DNA from: an uncultured Verrucomicrobiota bacterium
GTDB taxonomy: Bacteria > Verrucomicrobiota > Verrucomicrobiia > Opitutales > Opitutaceae
Length of the DNA: 64,000 bases
Direction of reading: 5' to 3'
Assembly: GCA_903856725.1 (NCBI GenBank)
Contig: CAIOCT010000072.1
Span: forward strand, 1 to 64,000
In this document: piece by piece, positions 8,011 through 17,100 of the stretch
Position numbering within the stretch: the stretch's first letter is position 1
Layout of the letters: each line of letters begins with the position of its first letter
Made by a program: the position numbers and the translations under genes
Notes under the pieces: generated by a model
Seen by the model: only the letters and a program-made list of their open reading frames with translations
Databases searched by the model: none
Told to the model about the DNA's origin: nothing

Positions 8011-9540
8011 TCAGGACGCCGGCTCAAATTTAAGCGAATAGAGATCCGCTTCGCGTAAGATTATCCGCAAGCGAATCGATTTCCCCGCGAGGGCACTGAG
8101 ATTCGAACGGTTACCCCAAGTGACGGTCCGATTAAGGGTATCGCCAAATAGCTCATCGCATTCGGCCAAAGAATATCCCGGCAAGGGCTGACCGGCTTGA
8201 TCCTGCACTTCCACGCGAATAGATCCAGCAGCGGTGGTGGCAAAATTAAGCGACAGTGTGTGGCCAGTAAAAATCAATTGAGGTGTCAGCAATTCACCGG
8301 GTTGTTGCCGAGCATGAAGTGAAACAAAACCATCCACACGTAGCGTATAACGACGCAGGGAGGTACCCTCTTTCCAATGTCCCTCATCAGCATAAAAACT
8401 AAGCTCGGGCGCTGCACTGGGATCGGCGGCAGGAGTCTCGATGAGGCCGAGACTTTGATAACCATCGCCGTAGACCCAATTGTTGCTGCGCTCCGGACCC
8501 GGCGGGAGGAACGTCTCATCCCAACGCTTGAACGTATACCCATCGCGACTGGTCATGAATTGCCCATCCGTCACGACCGTGCCGTAACGGGGCGAAAAAC
8601 TCATGCGATGCTGGCGATGCACCGGGTCGGGCAAGGCGGCCATCGCGGCAGTGGAGAACACCCGATCGACGTAGCGCGTGGGGAAACCCACAAAGAGATC
8701 GGGAGCGCGATAATATGGCTCCACCTGATTGGTATAGAGCGCCTCTTCCGGGGCCCCCGTATATTTGAGGATGACCGGAATGCTCCAGTGCCGAAAGTCG
8801 GGCGAAGTGGCTACACGGATATCACGAATGCCGTGTTTCAAATCTTCCGTCGATTGGCCGCTCGGATCGTGAAAACCACGGACATAGCACCAATACTGCT
8901 GCCGCGATGCATCCCAAAATGCGTTATTTTGCGTATCAAATTTTCCGGCAGTAATCAGTGGCTGTTCGGAGATTTTCGACCAATGCAGGCCGTCGGCTGA
9001 TTTCAATCCGTACAGCACATGGGCCCCGCCAGCACTCATGGCTTTAAACCGTTCATCCGGCGGGCAGGCAGGATTCGTATCCATAAACGGAGTGAAATTA
9101 TCTAATTTTGGCTCAGCCCAAATTATATTATTATGCTTCGAGCCTTGAAATTCAAACAGGCCAAGATCAGGGCGCGTCCAGTGCACGCCATCTTTACTCT
9201 CAACGACGCAAGCGTAGGTACCACTTCCCCCAATTTTTTTGCCATCCGTAGAAGTGAGCTTCGTCGCCATGTAGTACATACGAATCGTATCGCCGACTCG
9301 AATCAGCCTTTGAAAATCTGAGCCACTCCCCTCCCACGGTGCGTCAAAAACCATCACGGTCTCACGGGGCACGGGTGCCTGCAGGCGAGTTTCCAATCCT
9401 GTTTGGTGCGCGATTAAAAAATCATCGACAAAGAGCGCTCGGCGCGCACCGAGATTGATAGGGTCGGCCGCAGCTACCGTGGGCGCCGCCCAGCTCAGGA
9501 CGAAACCAACGAAAGCGATTACTGATAAGTTTTTTAACAT
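8011..9540 (-). CDS. Secreted GH32-like five-bladed propeller protein of unknown specificity
   Basis: A 509-residue exported protein with a signal peptide (hydrophobic core about 4-22, AAADP near the cleavage site). Right after it comes LGARRALFVDDFLIA, a start conserved in a family of planctomycete and verrucomicrobial proteins related to GH32/GH43/GH68 propellers. Further segments such as WEGSGSDFQRLIRVGDTIRMYY and ESKDGVHWTRPDLG are propeller blades, and the last ~110 residues form a beta-sandwich-like domain (IRVEVQDQAGQPLPGYSLAE, TVTWG). Members are usually annotated as hypothetical or glycosyl-hydrolase-like, and I cannot name a substrate. It is convergent with the sialidase-like gene and lies 39 bp downstream of the 2-hydroxyacid dehydrogenase on the same strand. 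Confidence 0.8.
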   Translation of the reverse strand: MLKNLSVIAFVGFVLSWAAPTVAAADPINLGARRALFVDDFLIAHQTGLETRLQAPVPRETVMVFDAPWEGSGSDFQRLIRVGDTIRMYYMATKLTSTDGKKIGGSGTYACVVESKDGVHWTRPDLGLFEFQGSKHNNIIWAEPKLDNFTPFMDTNPACPPDERFKAMSAGGAHVLYGLKSADGLHWSKISEQPLITAGKFDTQNNAFWDASRQQYWCYVRGFHDPSGQSTEDLKHGIRDIRVATSPDFRHWSIPVILKYTGAPEEALYTNQVEPYYRAPDLFVGFPTRYVDRVFSTAAMAALPDPVHRQHRMSFSPRYGTVVTDGQFMTSRDGYTFKRWDETFLPPGPERSNNWVYGDGYQSLGLIETPAADPSAAPELSFYADEGHWKEGTSLRRYTLRVDGFVSLHARQQPGELLTPQLIFTGHTLSLNFATTAAGSIRVEVQDQAGQPLPGYSLAECDELFGDTLNRTVTWGNRSNLSALAGKSIRLRIILREADLYSLKFEPAS

Positions 9541-9579
9541 GATTGAATGCGGTGAATAGAAATGCCGAAACGAGTCAGA

Positions 9580-10596
9580 TCAGCCAGTTGGCAAATCTTG
9601 CCAAGCTTTCAAGGGGAGCCGAGGAGTAATTTTTGGATTGAGGGGAAATGGTGGCCAATAGCCACGGAAGACCGCTTCAATCGAATCAATGACGGTACGC
9701 CGCACATGCAGCATCGAATCAGTAGAGTCGGCGGCACAATGCGGGGTGAGAATAACTTGATCAAATTCTCGCAGGGGGCTGGTCAAAACTAATGGCTCTT
9801 CTTCAACGACGTCGAGGGCGGCACCGGCGATCCATTTTTCCCGCAAAGCCTGAATGAGCGCTTTTTCATCGATGACCGGACCGCGGCTGGTGTTCACGAC
9901 AATGGCCGTGGGTTTCATCGAGCGGAAAGCCGCTTCATTTAACAGCCCGCGGGTTTCCGCCATCAGGGGAACATGAACCGAAATCAGGTCCGCCTCACGC
10001 CAGAGGCGGTCGAGCGAAACCATTTCCACCCCCGCTTGGGCGCTCTGACTCGTGACGTAGGGATCGGCGGCGATAATCTTCAGACCGAACCCGGCCATTT
10101 TTCTCGCGGTGGCGCGAGCGATGCGCCCCATTCCGACTAAGCCTAAGGTCAGCTGGCTTATCCGGCGGATCGGCTGCGCGCGCACAAAACCAGCCCATTG
10201 ACCGGTCCGCACATAACGATCGGCCGACATCACCCGCCGCGCACTCGCGAGGAGCAAGGCCACCGCATGATCGGACACTTCTTCAGTACAAAAATCTGCC
10301 GCGTTAGCGACCACGATCCGGTGATTACTCGCGGCACTGACATCGATGTTATCTACCCCGACCGCGTATTTTACAATTAACTGACAATGCGGTAGCGCCG
10401 CAATCACGCGAGCGGTGATGGGCGTCCGCGTACCTTCAACCACCATGACCTCCGCGTCCTGACACGCTTCGATAATAGCTTCCTCAGTTTCAGATTTTTT
10501 TAATATCAACTGCACCCCGAGTGCATCGAGGCGTTGGCGTTCGTAAGTGTAGTCAAAATTGCAGTCGATATTAACCGCGCGAAAAGAAGAGGTCAT
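9580..10596 (-). CDS. D-isomer-specific 2-hydroxyacid dehydrogenase (SerA/CtBP-like)
   Basis: 338 residues without signal peptide. The nucleotide-binding motif GLVGMGRIARATA lies near residues 150-162. The catalytic Arg sits in NTSRGPVIDE, the Glu in VEEEPL and the His in LTPHCAADS, so the catalytic triad is intact. It lacks the ACT or ASB domains of biosynthetic SerA and resembles the short CtBP-like branch that reduces or oxidises glyoxylate-, pyruvate- or sugar-acid-derived substrates. It is probably co-transcribed with the secreted propeller gene downstream. Its leader is C/T-rich (tttctcctcggccgacatcctct-like, cut here at 20 bases: TCCTCGGCCGACATCCTCT) with no Shine-Dalgarno motif. A second paralogous family member is at 62354-63364. 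Confidence 0.9.
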   Translation of the reverse strand: MTSSFRAVNIDCNFDYTYERQRLDALGVQLILKKSETEEAIIEACQDAEVMVVEGTRTPITARVIAALPHCQLIVKYAVGVDNIDVSAASNHRIVVANAADFCTEEVSDHAVALLLASARRVMSADRYVRTGQWAGFVRAQPIRRISQLTLGLVGMGRIARATARKMAGFGLKIIAADPYVTSQSAQAGVEMVSLDRLWREADLISVHVPLMAETRGLLNEAAFRSMKPTAIVVNTSRGPVIDEKALIQALREKWIAGAALDVVEEEPLVLTSPLREFDQVILTPHCAADSTDSMLHVRRTVIDSIEAVFRGYWPPFPLNPKITPRLPLKAWQDLPTG

Positions 10597-10762
10597 AGAG
10601 GATGTCGGCCGAGGAGAAATTAAGCTGAAATGAGCAGAGGTATGTCCGCTGAGTCAGTGCTCGAGCTAAAGTCTGAAACAGGTGTAAAAAATAATCACAC
10701 GCAACCCTCGTTTGATTGCCCCGTCATTTGGCGACCTAAGTAAGGCGTAACCCTCGAGCATC
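10597..10762. promoter_or_regulatory. Divergent upstream region of the dehydrogenase and symporter genes
   Basis: This 166-bp gap between divergent genes holds AGTCTGAAACAGGTGTAAA at 10670-10688 and AATAATCACACG at 10690-10701. The first block resembles the start of the region upstream of the TonB receptor (AGTCTGAAAA at 6464) and contains the ACAGGT core (10678-10683) seen upstream of three other genes. No definite -35/-10 pair was recognised. Confidence 0.3.
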
Positions 10763-12358
10763 TTGGCTTTATTTCCTCTAACCTTCGCTTTCGCGACACT
10801 CGATTGGGTCGTCTTAGGGGTCTACGCTGCCATTTTATTAGGCATCGGGTTTTATTTTTATCGCCCACAAGGCGGCACGAACGAAGAGTTTTTCGTCGGC
10901 AATCGACAGACCCATCCCCTCCTCGCGGGCATTTCATTATTCACGGCACTCACGAGTATTCTGACCTACATCGGCACACCCGGTGAATATGTACAAAACG
11001 GTCCGGTGCTCGTCTTTCTCGCGAACCTGATTTCGCTACCGATCGTTCAGCTGGTCGTCGGTTATTTCCTCATTCCCGTTTTCATGCGGTTGCCGATTAC
11101 GAGCGTCTACGAGTTACTTGAAAATCGACTGGGTTTGGTCGCCCGACGGACGGGCTCCTTAGCCTATATTTTGACCCGACTCGTCTGGATGGCCCTCATT
11201 CTCTACACCTGCTCCAAAGTGATGGTTTACGTGACCGGCTGCGATCCCCGCTGGGGTCATTTAATTGCGATCATTATCGGACTGGTCACCACGACGTACA
11301 CCCTGTTCGGCGGCATCCGTACCGTGATGATCACCGAAGCAGTTCAATTTTGCCTGCTCGTGGCGGGGGCACTGCTCACCATTGCCTCCGTTACTTGGAA
11401 AATGGGGGGCGTGCAGGCTTGGTGGCCCACTCATTTTGAACCCCATTGGCTAGCCCAGCCGATGTTTAGTTTAGATCCCCATGTTCGGGTAACGATTATC
11501 GGTACTTTTATATACTATTCGATCGCGACCATTTGCGCCACCGGATCAGACCAATCAGCCGTGCAACGTTTCCTGACAACGCGAGATGCCGCCGCCGCGC
11601 GGCGCGCACTCCTGCTCAACGGGATCGCGGTCGTCGTGGTCGCATTTATTTTGGGCGCAGTCGGTGCGTCGCTGATGGCCTTCTATCGTTTACATCCTGA
11701 ATCAATTCCGGCGGGCGTTACGTTTGCCCATAACGGAGATGCTTTCTTCCCACTTTATATTAGCCAGTTTTTACCGACGGGAATATCGGGACTCGTCGTC
11801 GCTAGTTTATTAGCAGCGGCCATGTCTTGCCTGAGTGCCGGCATTAATTCTCTGATCGCCACCATCACGAAAGATTTTATCGAAAACTCGGCTCATTATG
11901 TTCCGCACAGCGAACCCCAAAAATTGCGCCTCACTCGGTGGCTCGCCTTGGCGATCGGTTCGCTGGTCGTGCTGGGCACGATTGGGGTTGGCTTGGTGCA
12001 CGGGAATATTTTCGAAGTCGCCAGTAAAACGGTCAATCTTTTGAGCTGCCCACTCTTTGGACTTTTCTTCCTTGCGCTCTTTGTACCCTACGCAACGCCA
12101 TTCGGGGCGATGCTGAGTGCGATTTATGGCGTCACCGCGGCTGTATTTGTTGCTTACTGGGATGTGCTCACCGGCCAGCCGGCCATTACTTTTCTGTGGA
12201 TCGCGCCATGCTCACTTGGCGCGAGCCTTGCAGCGGGTTGCTTATTTAGCCTTTGGAAAACGCGCGAACGCTCAACGCTGGCGCTCGGCGTTTATACTGC
12301 GGCCGGCCTGCTCCCACTTGTCGCAGGTTGTAGTTGGCTCCTCCATACTGTACGTTAA
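10763..12358 (+). CDS. Sodium:solute symporter family (SSS) transporter
   Basis: A 531-residue integral membrane protein with about thirteen transmembrane segments. Signatures of the SSS family include EEFFVGNRQTHPLLAGIS at the first loop, RLPITSVYELLE, and GSDQSAVQRFLTTRD. The region GLVVASLLAAAMSCLSAGINS corresponds to the conserved TM8 Na-site helix. The start is TTG at 10763; there is no in-frame ATG before the first membrane helix. SSS members import sialic acids (NanT/SiaT type), sugars and amino acids with Na+. It is a paralogue of the symporter at 18307, which sits in a sialic-acid-like operon, so a related substrate is plausible. A class III aminotransferase gene follows 19 bp downstream. 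Confidence 0.9.
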   Translation: MALFPLTFAFATLDWVVLGVYAAILLGIGFYFYRPQGGTNEEFFVGNRQTHPLLAGISLFTALTSILTYIGTPGEYVQNGPVLVFLANLISLPIVQLVVGYFLIPVFMRLPITSVYELLENRLGLVARRTGSLAYILTRLVWMALILYTCSKVMVYVTGCDPRWGHLIAIIIGLVTTTYTLFGGIRTVMITEAVQFCLLVAGALLTIASVTWKMGGVQAWWPTHFEPHWLAQPMFSLDPHVRVTIIGTFIYYSIATICATGSDQSAVQRFLTTRDAAAARRALLLNGIAVVVVAFILGAVGASLMAFYRLHPESIPAGVTFAHNGDAFFPLYISQFLPTGISGLVVASLLAAAMSCLSAGINSLIATITKDFIENSAHYVPHSEPQKLRLTRWLALAIGSLVVLGTIGVGLVHGNIFEVASKTVNLLSCPLFGLFFLALFVPYATPFGAMLSAIYGVTAAVFVAYWDVLTGQPAITFLWIAPCSLGASLAAGCLFSLWKTRERSTLALGVYTAAGLLPLVAGCSWLLHTVR

Positions 12359-12377
12359 TCATCCCGATTAACCCCGT

Positions 12378-13727
12378 ATGAATGCCACCCCCTCGCCCCA
12401 CCGTGATCCGGCGTTAGGCACCGGCCAGCAACTGTATCAGCGCGCGCGACAACGCATCCCCGGCGGCGCCCAATTACTCGGCAAACGTCCCGAACAATAT
12501 TTGCCCGGCAACTGGCCCGCTTATTACCGCCGCGCGGAAGGTTGCACGGTGTGGGACTTAGATAATCGCCCCTATCTTGATTTTACCTCCAACGGTATCG
12601 GCACGTGCTTGTTGGGTTATGCCGATCCCACGGTCAACGCGGCGGTTACTGAGTGCATCGCGCAGGGCAATATGTGCACGTTGAACTCGGCCGCAGAAGT
12701 GGAACTCGCTGATCGACTCTGTGCGATTCACCCGTGGGCTGAGCAGGTGCGTTACGCCCGGACCGGCGGTGAAGCCATGGCTATTGCCGTGAGGCTGGCT
12801 CGTGCCTCGACGCGACGCTCCACCGTGGCTTTTTGTGGTTATCACGGGTGGAGTGACTGGTATCTCGCGGCTAACTTAGGGGAATCTGACGCGCTGGCCG
12901 GACACTTGTTGCCCGGCCTAGATCCGGCGGGAGTCCCCCGCGCGCTCCAGACCAGCGCGCTGCCTTTCCGCTACAACCAGATTGCCGAATTAGAAAAAAT
13001 TGTTGCGGAACACCCCACTGGGTTGGCCGCCATCGTCATGGAACCCATGCGGCATGAAGCCCCCCGTGACGAATTTTTGCAGAAAGTTCGCGCCCTCGCT
13101 GATCGAGCCGGCGCCGTCCTGATCTTTGATGAAATCACGGCAGGGTGGCGCAGTAATTTTGGCGGCATCCACCTGACACTCGGCGTGAACCCAGACATCG
13201 CCGTTTTCGCCAAGGCACTCTCCAATGGCTTTCCTATGGCCGCCATTATTGGACGAACCGCGGTAATGACCATGGCTCAACAGAGCTTTGTAAGTAGCAC
13301 TTACTGGACTGAAGCGATCGGGCCCACTGCCGCGGTGGCTACCCTGCAGCGCATGGAGCAGCTTAACGTCTGGGAACATGTGCATGAAATTGGCACAGCC
13401 GTCAGGACGGGCTGGGCGGCGGCAGCGGCACGTCAGGGATTATCCATTAAAGTAGGTGGTATTCCTGCGCTCTGCACCCTCGGCTTTGAAGCTGGCGAAC
13501 AAAGTCGCGCGCTCATGACACTATTCACCCAGGAAATGCTCGCCCGTGGCTATTTAACAGCTGGCGCTTTTTATCCCACTTATGCACATCAACTCAGCCT
13601 GGTGGCCGACTATTTAAAAAATGTTGAAGTGGTCTTTGCCATCATGCGCCAACAGCTCGACGCAGGGAGCGTGCTGAGCGCGCTGCACGGCCCCGTCGCT
13701 CAAAGCGGCTTCGCTCGTTTGACCTAA
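12378..13727 (+). CDS. Class III PLP-dependent aminotransferase, glutamate-1-semialdehyde-aminomutase-like
   Basis: 449 residues of the HemL-like branch of class III aminotransferases. Visible are the N-terminal RARQRIPGGAQLL, VWDLDNRPYLDFTSNGIG, the PLP-contact loop FCGYHGWSDWY, the IFDEITAG Asp, and the Schiff-base Lys279 in FAKALSNGFP. HemL itself is about 430 residues, but this protein sits with a sugar transporter and its closest relative here is the C-terminal half of the fusion protein at 46761, from the same HGW loop to the ending G-F-R-L. It is therefore more likely to work on an amino sugar or amino-ulosonic acid than on tetrapyrrole synthesis. It is co-directional with the symporter, 19 bp apart. 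Confidence 0.88.
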   Translation: MNATPSPHRDPALGTGQQLYQRARQRIPGGAQLLGKRPEQYLPGNWPAYYRRAEGCTVWDLDNRPYLDFTSNGIGTCLLGYADPTVNAAVTECIAQGNMCTLNSAAEVELADRLCAIHPWAEQVRYARTGGEAMAIAVRLARASTRRSTVAFCGYHGWSDWYLAANLGESDALAGHLLPGLDPAGVPRALQTSALPFRYNQIAELEKIVAEHPTGLAAIVMEPMRHEAPRDEFLQKVRALADRAGAVLIFDEITAGWRSNFGGIHLTLGVNPDIAVFAKALSNGFPMAAIIGRTAVMTMAQQSFVSSTYWTEAIGPTAAVATLQRMEQLNVWEHVHEIGTAVRTGWAAAAARQGLSIKVGGIPALCTLGFEAGEQSRALMTLFTQEMLARGYLTAGAFYPTYAHQLSLVADYLKNVEVVFAIMRQQLDAGSVLSALHGPVAQSGFARLT

Positions 13728-13791
13728 GCCTGAGGTAAGTGATTCTTAAATTAGTCCCGACGGGGAGATTTGCGGACAATCCCCCGCGCTA

Positions 13792-14685
13792 TCACTCGCG
13801 TCCGTACACCGATAAGATAGTCAGAGCCGCGCCGACGCGGGCATCATTACCGGCGTCGCTGAGTAAAGGAATATAACGGGGCAAGTCAGCCCGCGTGACT
13901 TGCGTTAATAAACCGTGGCACGCTTCAAATCGGGCATCGGTTGAACCATGCGCCAATATATTCTCAAGCACGGCGCGCGATTCCGCGCGGTGAGCCGGAT
14001 CGGCATTAAGAGCAAAGGCCGCACTGTGCACATAGGCATAAGCAACGGTATCGGCTGGTTCAGCCGCTGCCACCTGCGCCAAGGTCCGCAAAGCGACCGG
14101 GTCTGTCTCTCGTGATTGGCGCAAGGCATAGGCGCCAATCTGGCGCTGCGAAGCTTCGGACGAGTGCAGGAGAGCGCAGAGATTTTTTATGGCCGCATCA
14201 TCATCCGTAAACCGCAGAGACCAGTAGGCCATCGGGCGCAATTTATCCGGTCCGGCGGCCGCAATTTTTTGCACGAGGGCCAGACTCGGACCGGTCAACT
14301 GACAACGCAGTTTACAAAGGGTTTCGATGGCCTGCGATCGATCAGGCGCTTGGAGATCTAAAAAAATCTTTTCAACACGGGCCACACAAGCCGCGCGCTC
14401 GCCTGCGGTCGGTGATGTGTTAGCCAGGACGCGCCAAACGCCCACGCGATACGGAAGGGTATCCACGGTCGGAATCATCGCTAGAAAGCGCGTCCGCATC
14501 GCCTGAGCATCTCCACCGGCAATGAGTGCCTCCGCCGCGTGAATCTTCACCCAGTTTTCTTCCTGCTCGAAAATGTTATATAAGGCAGTGCGCGCCTGAG
14601 TGATCAGCTGGTTGTCGGAGTTGACTGCCCCCAGACGAGCGAACCCCAGTCCCATTAGGCCGATCAATAAAATAATTTGTTTCAT
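13792..14685 (-). CDS. Exported HEAT-repeat-like protein of unknown function
   Basis: A 297-residue alpha-helical protein with a signal peptide (MKQIILLIGLMGLGFARLGA). The rest shows repeated helix pairs such as WVKIHAAEALIAGGD, PVALRTLAQVAAAEP and DARFEACHGLLTQV, with the hydrophobic spacing of HEAT/PBS-lyase repeats. No catalytic motif is visible. It begins 10 bp after the stop of the BNR protein gene at 14696-15886, so it forms a two-gene unit with it. A scaffolding or binding role beside a secreted glycan-binding or cleaving enzyme is an inference; I cannot name a function. Confidence 0.75.
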   Translation of the reverse strand: MKQIILLIGLMGLGFARLGAVNSDNQLITQARTALYNIFEQEENWVKIHAAEALIAGGDAQAMRTRFLAMIPTVDTLPYRVGVWRVLANTSPTAGERAACVARVEKIFLDLQAPDRSQAIETLCKLRCQLTGPSLALVQKIAAAGPDKLRPMAYWSLRFTDDDAAIKNLCALLHSSEASQRQIGAYALRQSRETDPVALRTLAQVAAAEPADTVAYAYVHSAAFALNADPAHRAESRAVLENILAHGSTDARFEACHGLLTQVTRADLPRYIPLLSDAGNDARVGAALTILSVYGRE

Positions 14686-14695
14686 AATGATAAGC

Positions 14696-15886
14696 TCAAG
14701 AGGCGGGAAGATGCAGTAAATTCAGTGGCAGCCGTCGGATGCGGAGACGCGAGAGATGCCCGATTTGATCATTGCCGGCCACATAAGCCAAGAGCACCGC
14801 ATCATCGGTAAAGTGAATGGCCGTATAGCAATACCAGCCGCTCAGATCATCTTCAATCAGCTGCGATGCGCTCCATGTTTTGGCGTTATCCGTTGAAAAA
14901 GCCACTGCGAGCGGTGCGCGTCGTTCTGGTTTAGTTGGCGCCGGCACCTTGCCTGAATGGTCGTTATATACGGCCAGTAGCGTATTAGTATGCGGAAGGC
15001 GTTTAATACTAGCGGGTGAAGTCGGCGAGCTCAGGGTCGTGCGTTCTGGCGCGCTAAAGCTGAGCCCATTATCATGAGAAATAAATTGATACTGCACCCC
15101 GAGGTCGGTCCGGGCCCAAGAGTAAATCGAACCATCGGGTGCTTGCACGACCCCCGGCTCTTGTAAGCCAGAATTACTCGCAGCCGGAATAGCCCACCAA
15201 TGAGCTGATTCCTGCCAGGTAGCCCCTTCATCGTCAGAATAATACCAGAGGGTAATTGCGCGAGAGTCCCAAGAGGACCGTTCATCTGCAGCGCCGCGAG
15301 TGCGGTGATAGCCCAAGGGAAGAATGAGGCGGCCGCTGGTGGTCTGAATCACGCGATCGTTATTCAGTACAAAATAACCAGGCGCATCATTGATTAATTT
15401 TGGCGTAGACCAGGTAACCCCTTCATCGGCCGAGATCGCCATCATCGCATGGCAATCAAGCCATTTAGTCTGTTTCACCGCATGAAATCGCGCGATCTTG
15501 CCGCTCGCCAAGCGCAGAAAAGAGACGCTCATGATATTCTGATAATGCCCCGTGGGGATAACCACTTTAGGCTGACTCCAAGTCCGCCCCTGATCGTCTG
15601 AATAAATTTCCGCAATGGCCGCGGGACTATGATCATGCTGTCCGTCGGAGAATTGCGAATAATCAAATAAGATGCGCCCTGAACGCAGGGTCACAAAACT
15701 TCCTTCGGTACTGCGCGGATGAAGTGGCGTGGGATTGATATCGTAAGCAGGCGGCCAACTCATCTCAGCCGAGAGTGAGCCCAGCAGCATAAAAATTATC
15801 AGCCCCATTTGTCCCACGCGCCCTAAGCCCGGCCGGGCAGACGAAGCGGCGTTAATCAACTGCAGGCGATCTATGATTGAAACCAT
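14696..15886 (-). CDS. Secreted BNR-repeat sialidase-superfamily protein
   Basis: 396 residues. The ATG at 15886 gives a long N-terminus; an internal ATG at codon 27 (15808) gives a compact signal peptide (MGLIIFMLLGSLSAE). Five Asp boxes are visible: SDDQGRTW, SADEGVTW, SDDEGATW, SHDNGLSF and STDNAKTW, which define a six-bladed sialidase fold. LQEPGVVQAPDG and RTDLG.QYQ match the Glu/Arg region of BNR proteins. The YRIP motif is absent, so it belongs to the sialidase-like group outside classical GH33; sialidase, rhamnosidase-like or binding functions are all possible. It is divergent from the GntR regulator at 15959 and precedes the HEAT protein by 10 bp. Confidence 0.85.
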   Translation of the reverse strand: MVSIIDRLQLINAASSARPGLGRVGQMGLIIFMLLGSLSAEMSWPPAYDINPTPLHPRSTEGSFVTLRSGRILFDYSQFSDGQHDHSPAAIAEIYSDDQGRTWSQPKVVIPTGHYQNIMSVSFLRLASGKIARFHAVKQTKWLDCHAMMAISADEGVTWSTPKLINDAPGYFVLNNDRVIQTTSGRLILPLGYHRTRGAADERSSWDSRAITLWYYSDDEGATWQESAHWWAIPAASNSGLQEPGVVQAPDGSIYSWARTDLGVQYQFISHDNGLSFSAPERTTLSSPTSPASIKRLPHTNTLLAVYNDHSGKVPAPTKPERRAPLAVAFSTDNAKTWSASQLIEDDLSGWYCYTAIHFTDDAVLLAYVAGNDQIGHLSRLRIRRLPLNLLHLPAS

Positions 15887-15958
15887 GCCCGTAACTTAGC
15901 CGAGCGCGACTGCAGCTAAAGATTCGACAAGTTATCAATAAAAATGACAGGTTAAGAA
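15887..15958. promoter_or_regulatory. Divergent operator/promoter region with TGACAGGTTAA
   Basis: Only 72 bp separate the BNR gene and the GntR regulator, so promoters overlap and autoregulation is likely. The sequence TGACAGGTTAA (15945-15955), 3 bp before the regulator start codon, is nearly the same as TGACAGGTCAA at 25044-25054 upstream of the canonical GH33 gene, where it forms a perfect palindrome. Confidence 0.4.
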
Positions 15959-17071
15959 ATGCCCAAACTCGGCCAAGAGGTTTTTGCTGAATTTCGTCGC
16001 ACCAGTCTGGCTGATCAGGCGGCCGCCGCGTTGCGTGAATCAATTAGTCACGGTGGCTGGGGGAAATTTCTACCAGGAGAACATGAACTCGCCCGGCGCC
16101 TCAGCATGAGTCGACCTACTGTGCGAGCCGCCTTGGCGCAATTGGCTGACGATGGCATAATCAAAATAAAAAAAGGTTGCCGGACCCAATTAGTAACTAC
16201 GCGCCACAAAGTTCGGACGGCGACTCCGCCAACCGTTTGCTTGATTGTGCCCTCTCCCCGTGAGTCGCAATTTTTTAATAGCCACCCGCTCTTGATGGAG
16301 ATGAAAGCGCAATTTGCTGTTCAAGGCATTGGCTGGGAAGAGATTTTTGACCGACGCCTGAGTCGCCGTAACCCTGAAAGCCGATTGACTGATATTGTGC
16401 GTGGACGTCGCCACGTATGCTGGCTCCTCATTAGTACCTCGGCGACAATTCAGCGGTGGTTCCAGCAAGCGCAGGTCCCCACGCTAATTCTCGGCTCCTG
16501 TCACGAGGGCATTGCGTTACCATCTATCGATGTCGATTACCACGCGATTGGCTGGCACGCGGCGGGTAGCTTAGCGCAATGCGGTCATCGTCAAGTAGCG
16601 CTCGTGATTCCTCAACGTCCGCTCGCGGGTGACTTGGCCTGTATGCACGGCATCAGCGAATATATTCAAAAAAGGAAAAAGGATATCACCCTCGTCGAAA
16701 TTACTTCGGGCCTAAACCGCGAAGCTTTTTTAAAAAATATCGATCGCTTGTTAAAAAGCAGTTTACCGCCGACCGCGATTTTCTGCATTCACGTGAGTGA
16801 CGCCCTCAAGATTTTGATTTATCTCCTAAGATTGGGAATCAAGGTACCCCAAAACATTTCGCTACTCTGTCGCGATACCCGCCCTGCCATTGATTTGGCG
16901 ATTCCCGAACTCACGCGCTACCGCAGTCCCGTGCTTAAACAGGCGCATCACGCCGTGCGTTTAGCGCAAAGTATGCTCGGCGGCCATCAGGTTCCGACTA
17001 GGCCGAGGCTAATCATGCCCGCCTTTATACCCGGCGAAACCTTGACCACCGCAGTTTTAAAGCGGAGCTAA
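15959..17071 (+). CDS. GntR-type HTH regulator with LacI-like ligand-binding domain
   Basis: 370 residues. Residues about 15-75 form a GntR winged helix: LADQAAAALRESI, LPGEHELARRLSMSRPTVRAALAQL and the wing DDGIIKIKKG. The remainder is a periplasmic-binding-protein-like sensor of the LacI type (PTVCLIVPSP, LILGSCHEG, SIDVDYHAIGWHAAGSLAQCGHRQVALVIP) rather than the FCD or UTRA domains usual in GntR proteins. The same architecture is found in the regulator at 30997, with recognisable similarity throughout. It probably senses a sugar and controls the divergent BNR gene and the sialidase operons on either side. Confidence 0.9.
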   Translation: MPKLGQEVFAEFRRTSLADQAAAALRESISHGGWGKFLPGEHELARRLSMSRPTVRAALAQLADDGIIKIKKGCRTQLVTTRHKVRTATPPTVCLIVPSPRESQFFNSHPLLMEMKAQFAVQGIGWEEIFDRRLSRRNPESRLTDIVRGRRHVCWLLISTSATIQRWFQQAQVPTLILGSCHEGIALPSIDVDYHAIGWHAAGSLAQCGHRQVALVIPQRPLAGDLACMHGISEYIQKRKKDITLVEITSGLNREAFLKNIDRLLKSSLPPTAIFCIHVSDALKILIYLLRLGIKVPQNISLLCRDTRPAIDLAIPELTRYRSPVLKQAHHAVRLAQSMLGGHQVPTRPRLIMPAFIPGETLTTAVLKRS

Positions 17072-17100
17072 CCGGAACGGTGAATCCTCAGCGTAGGCAG

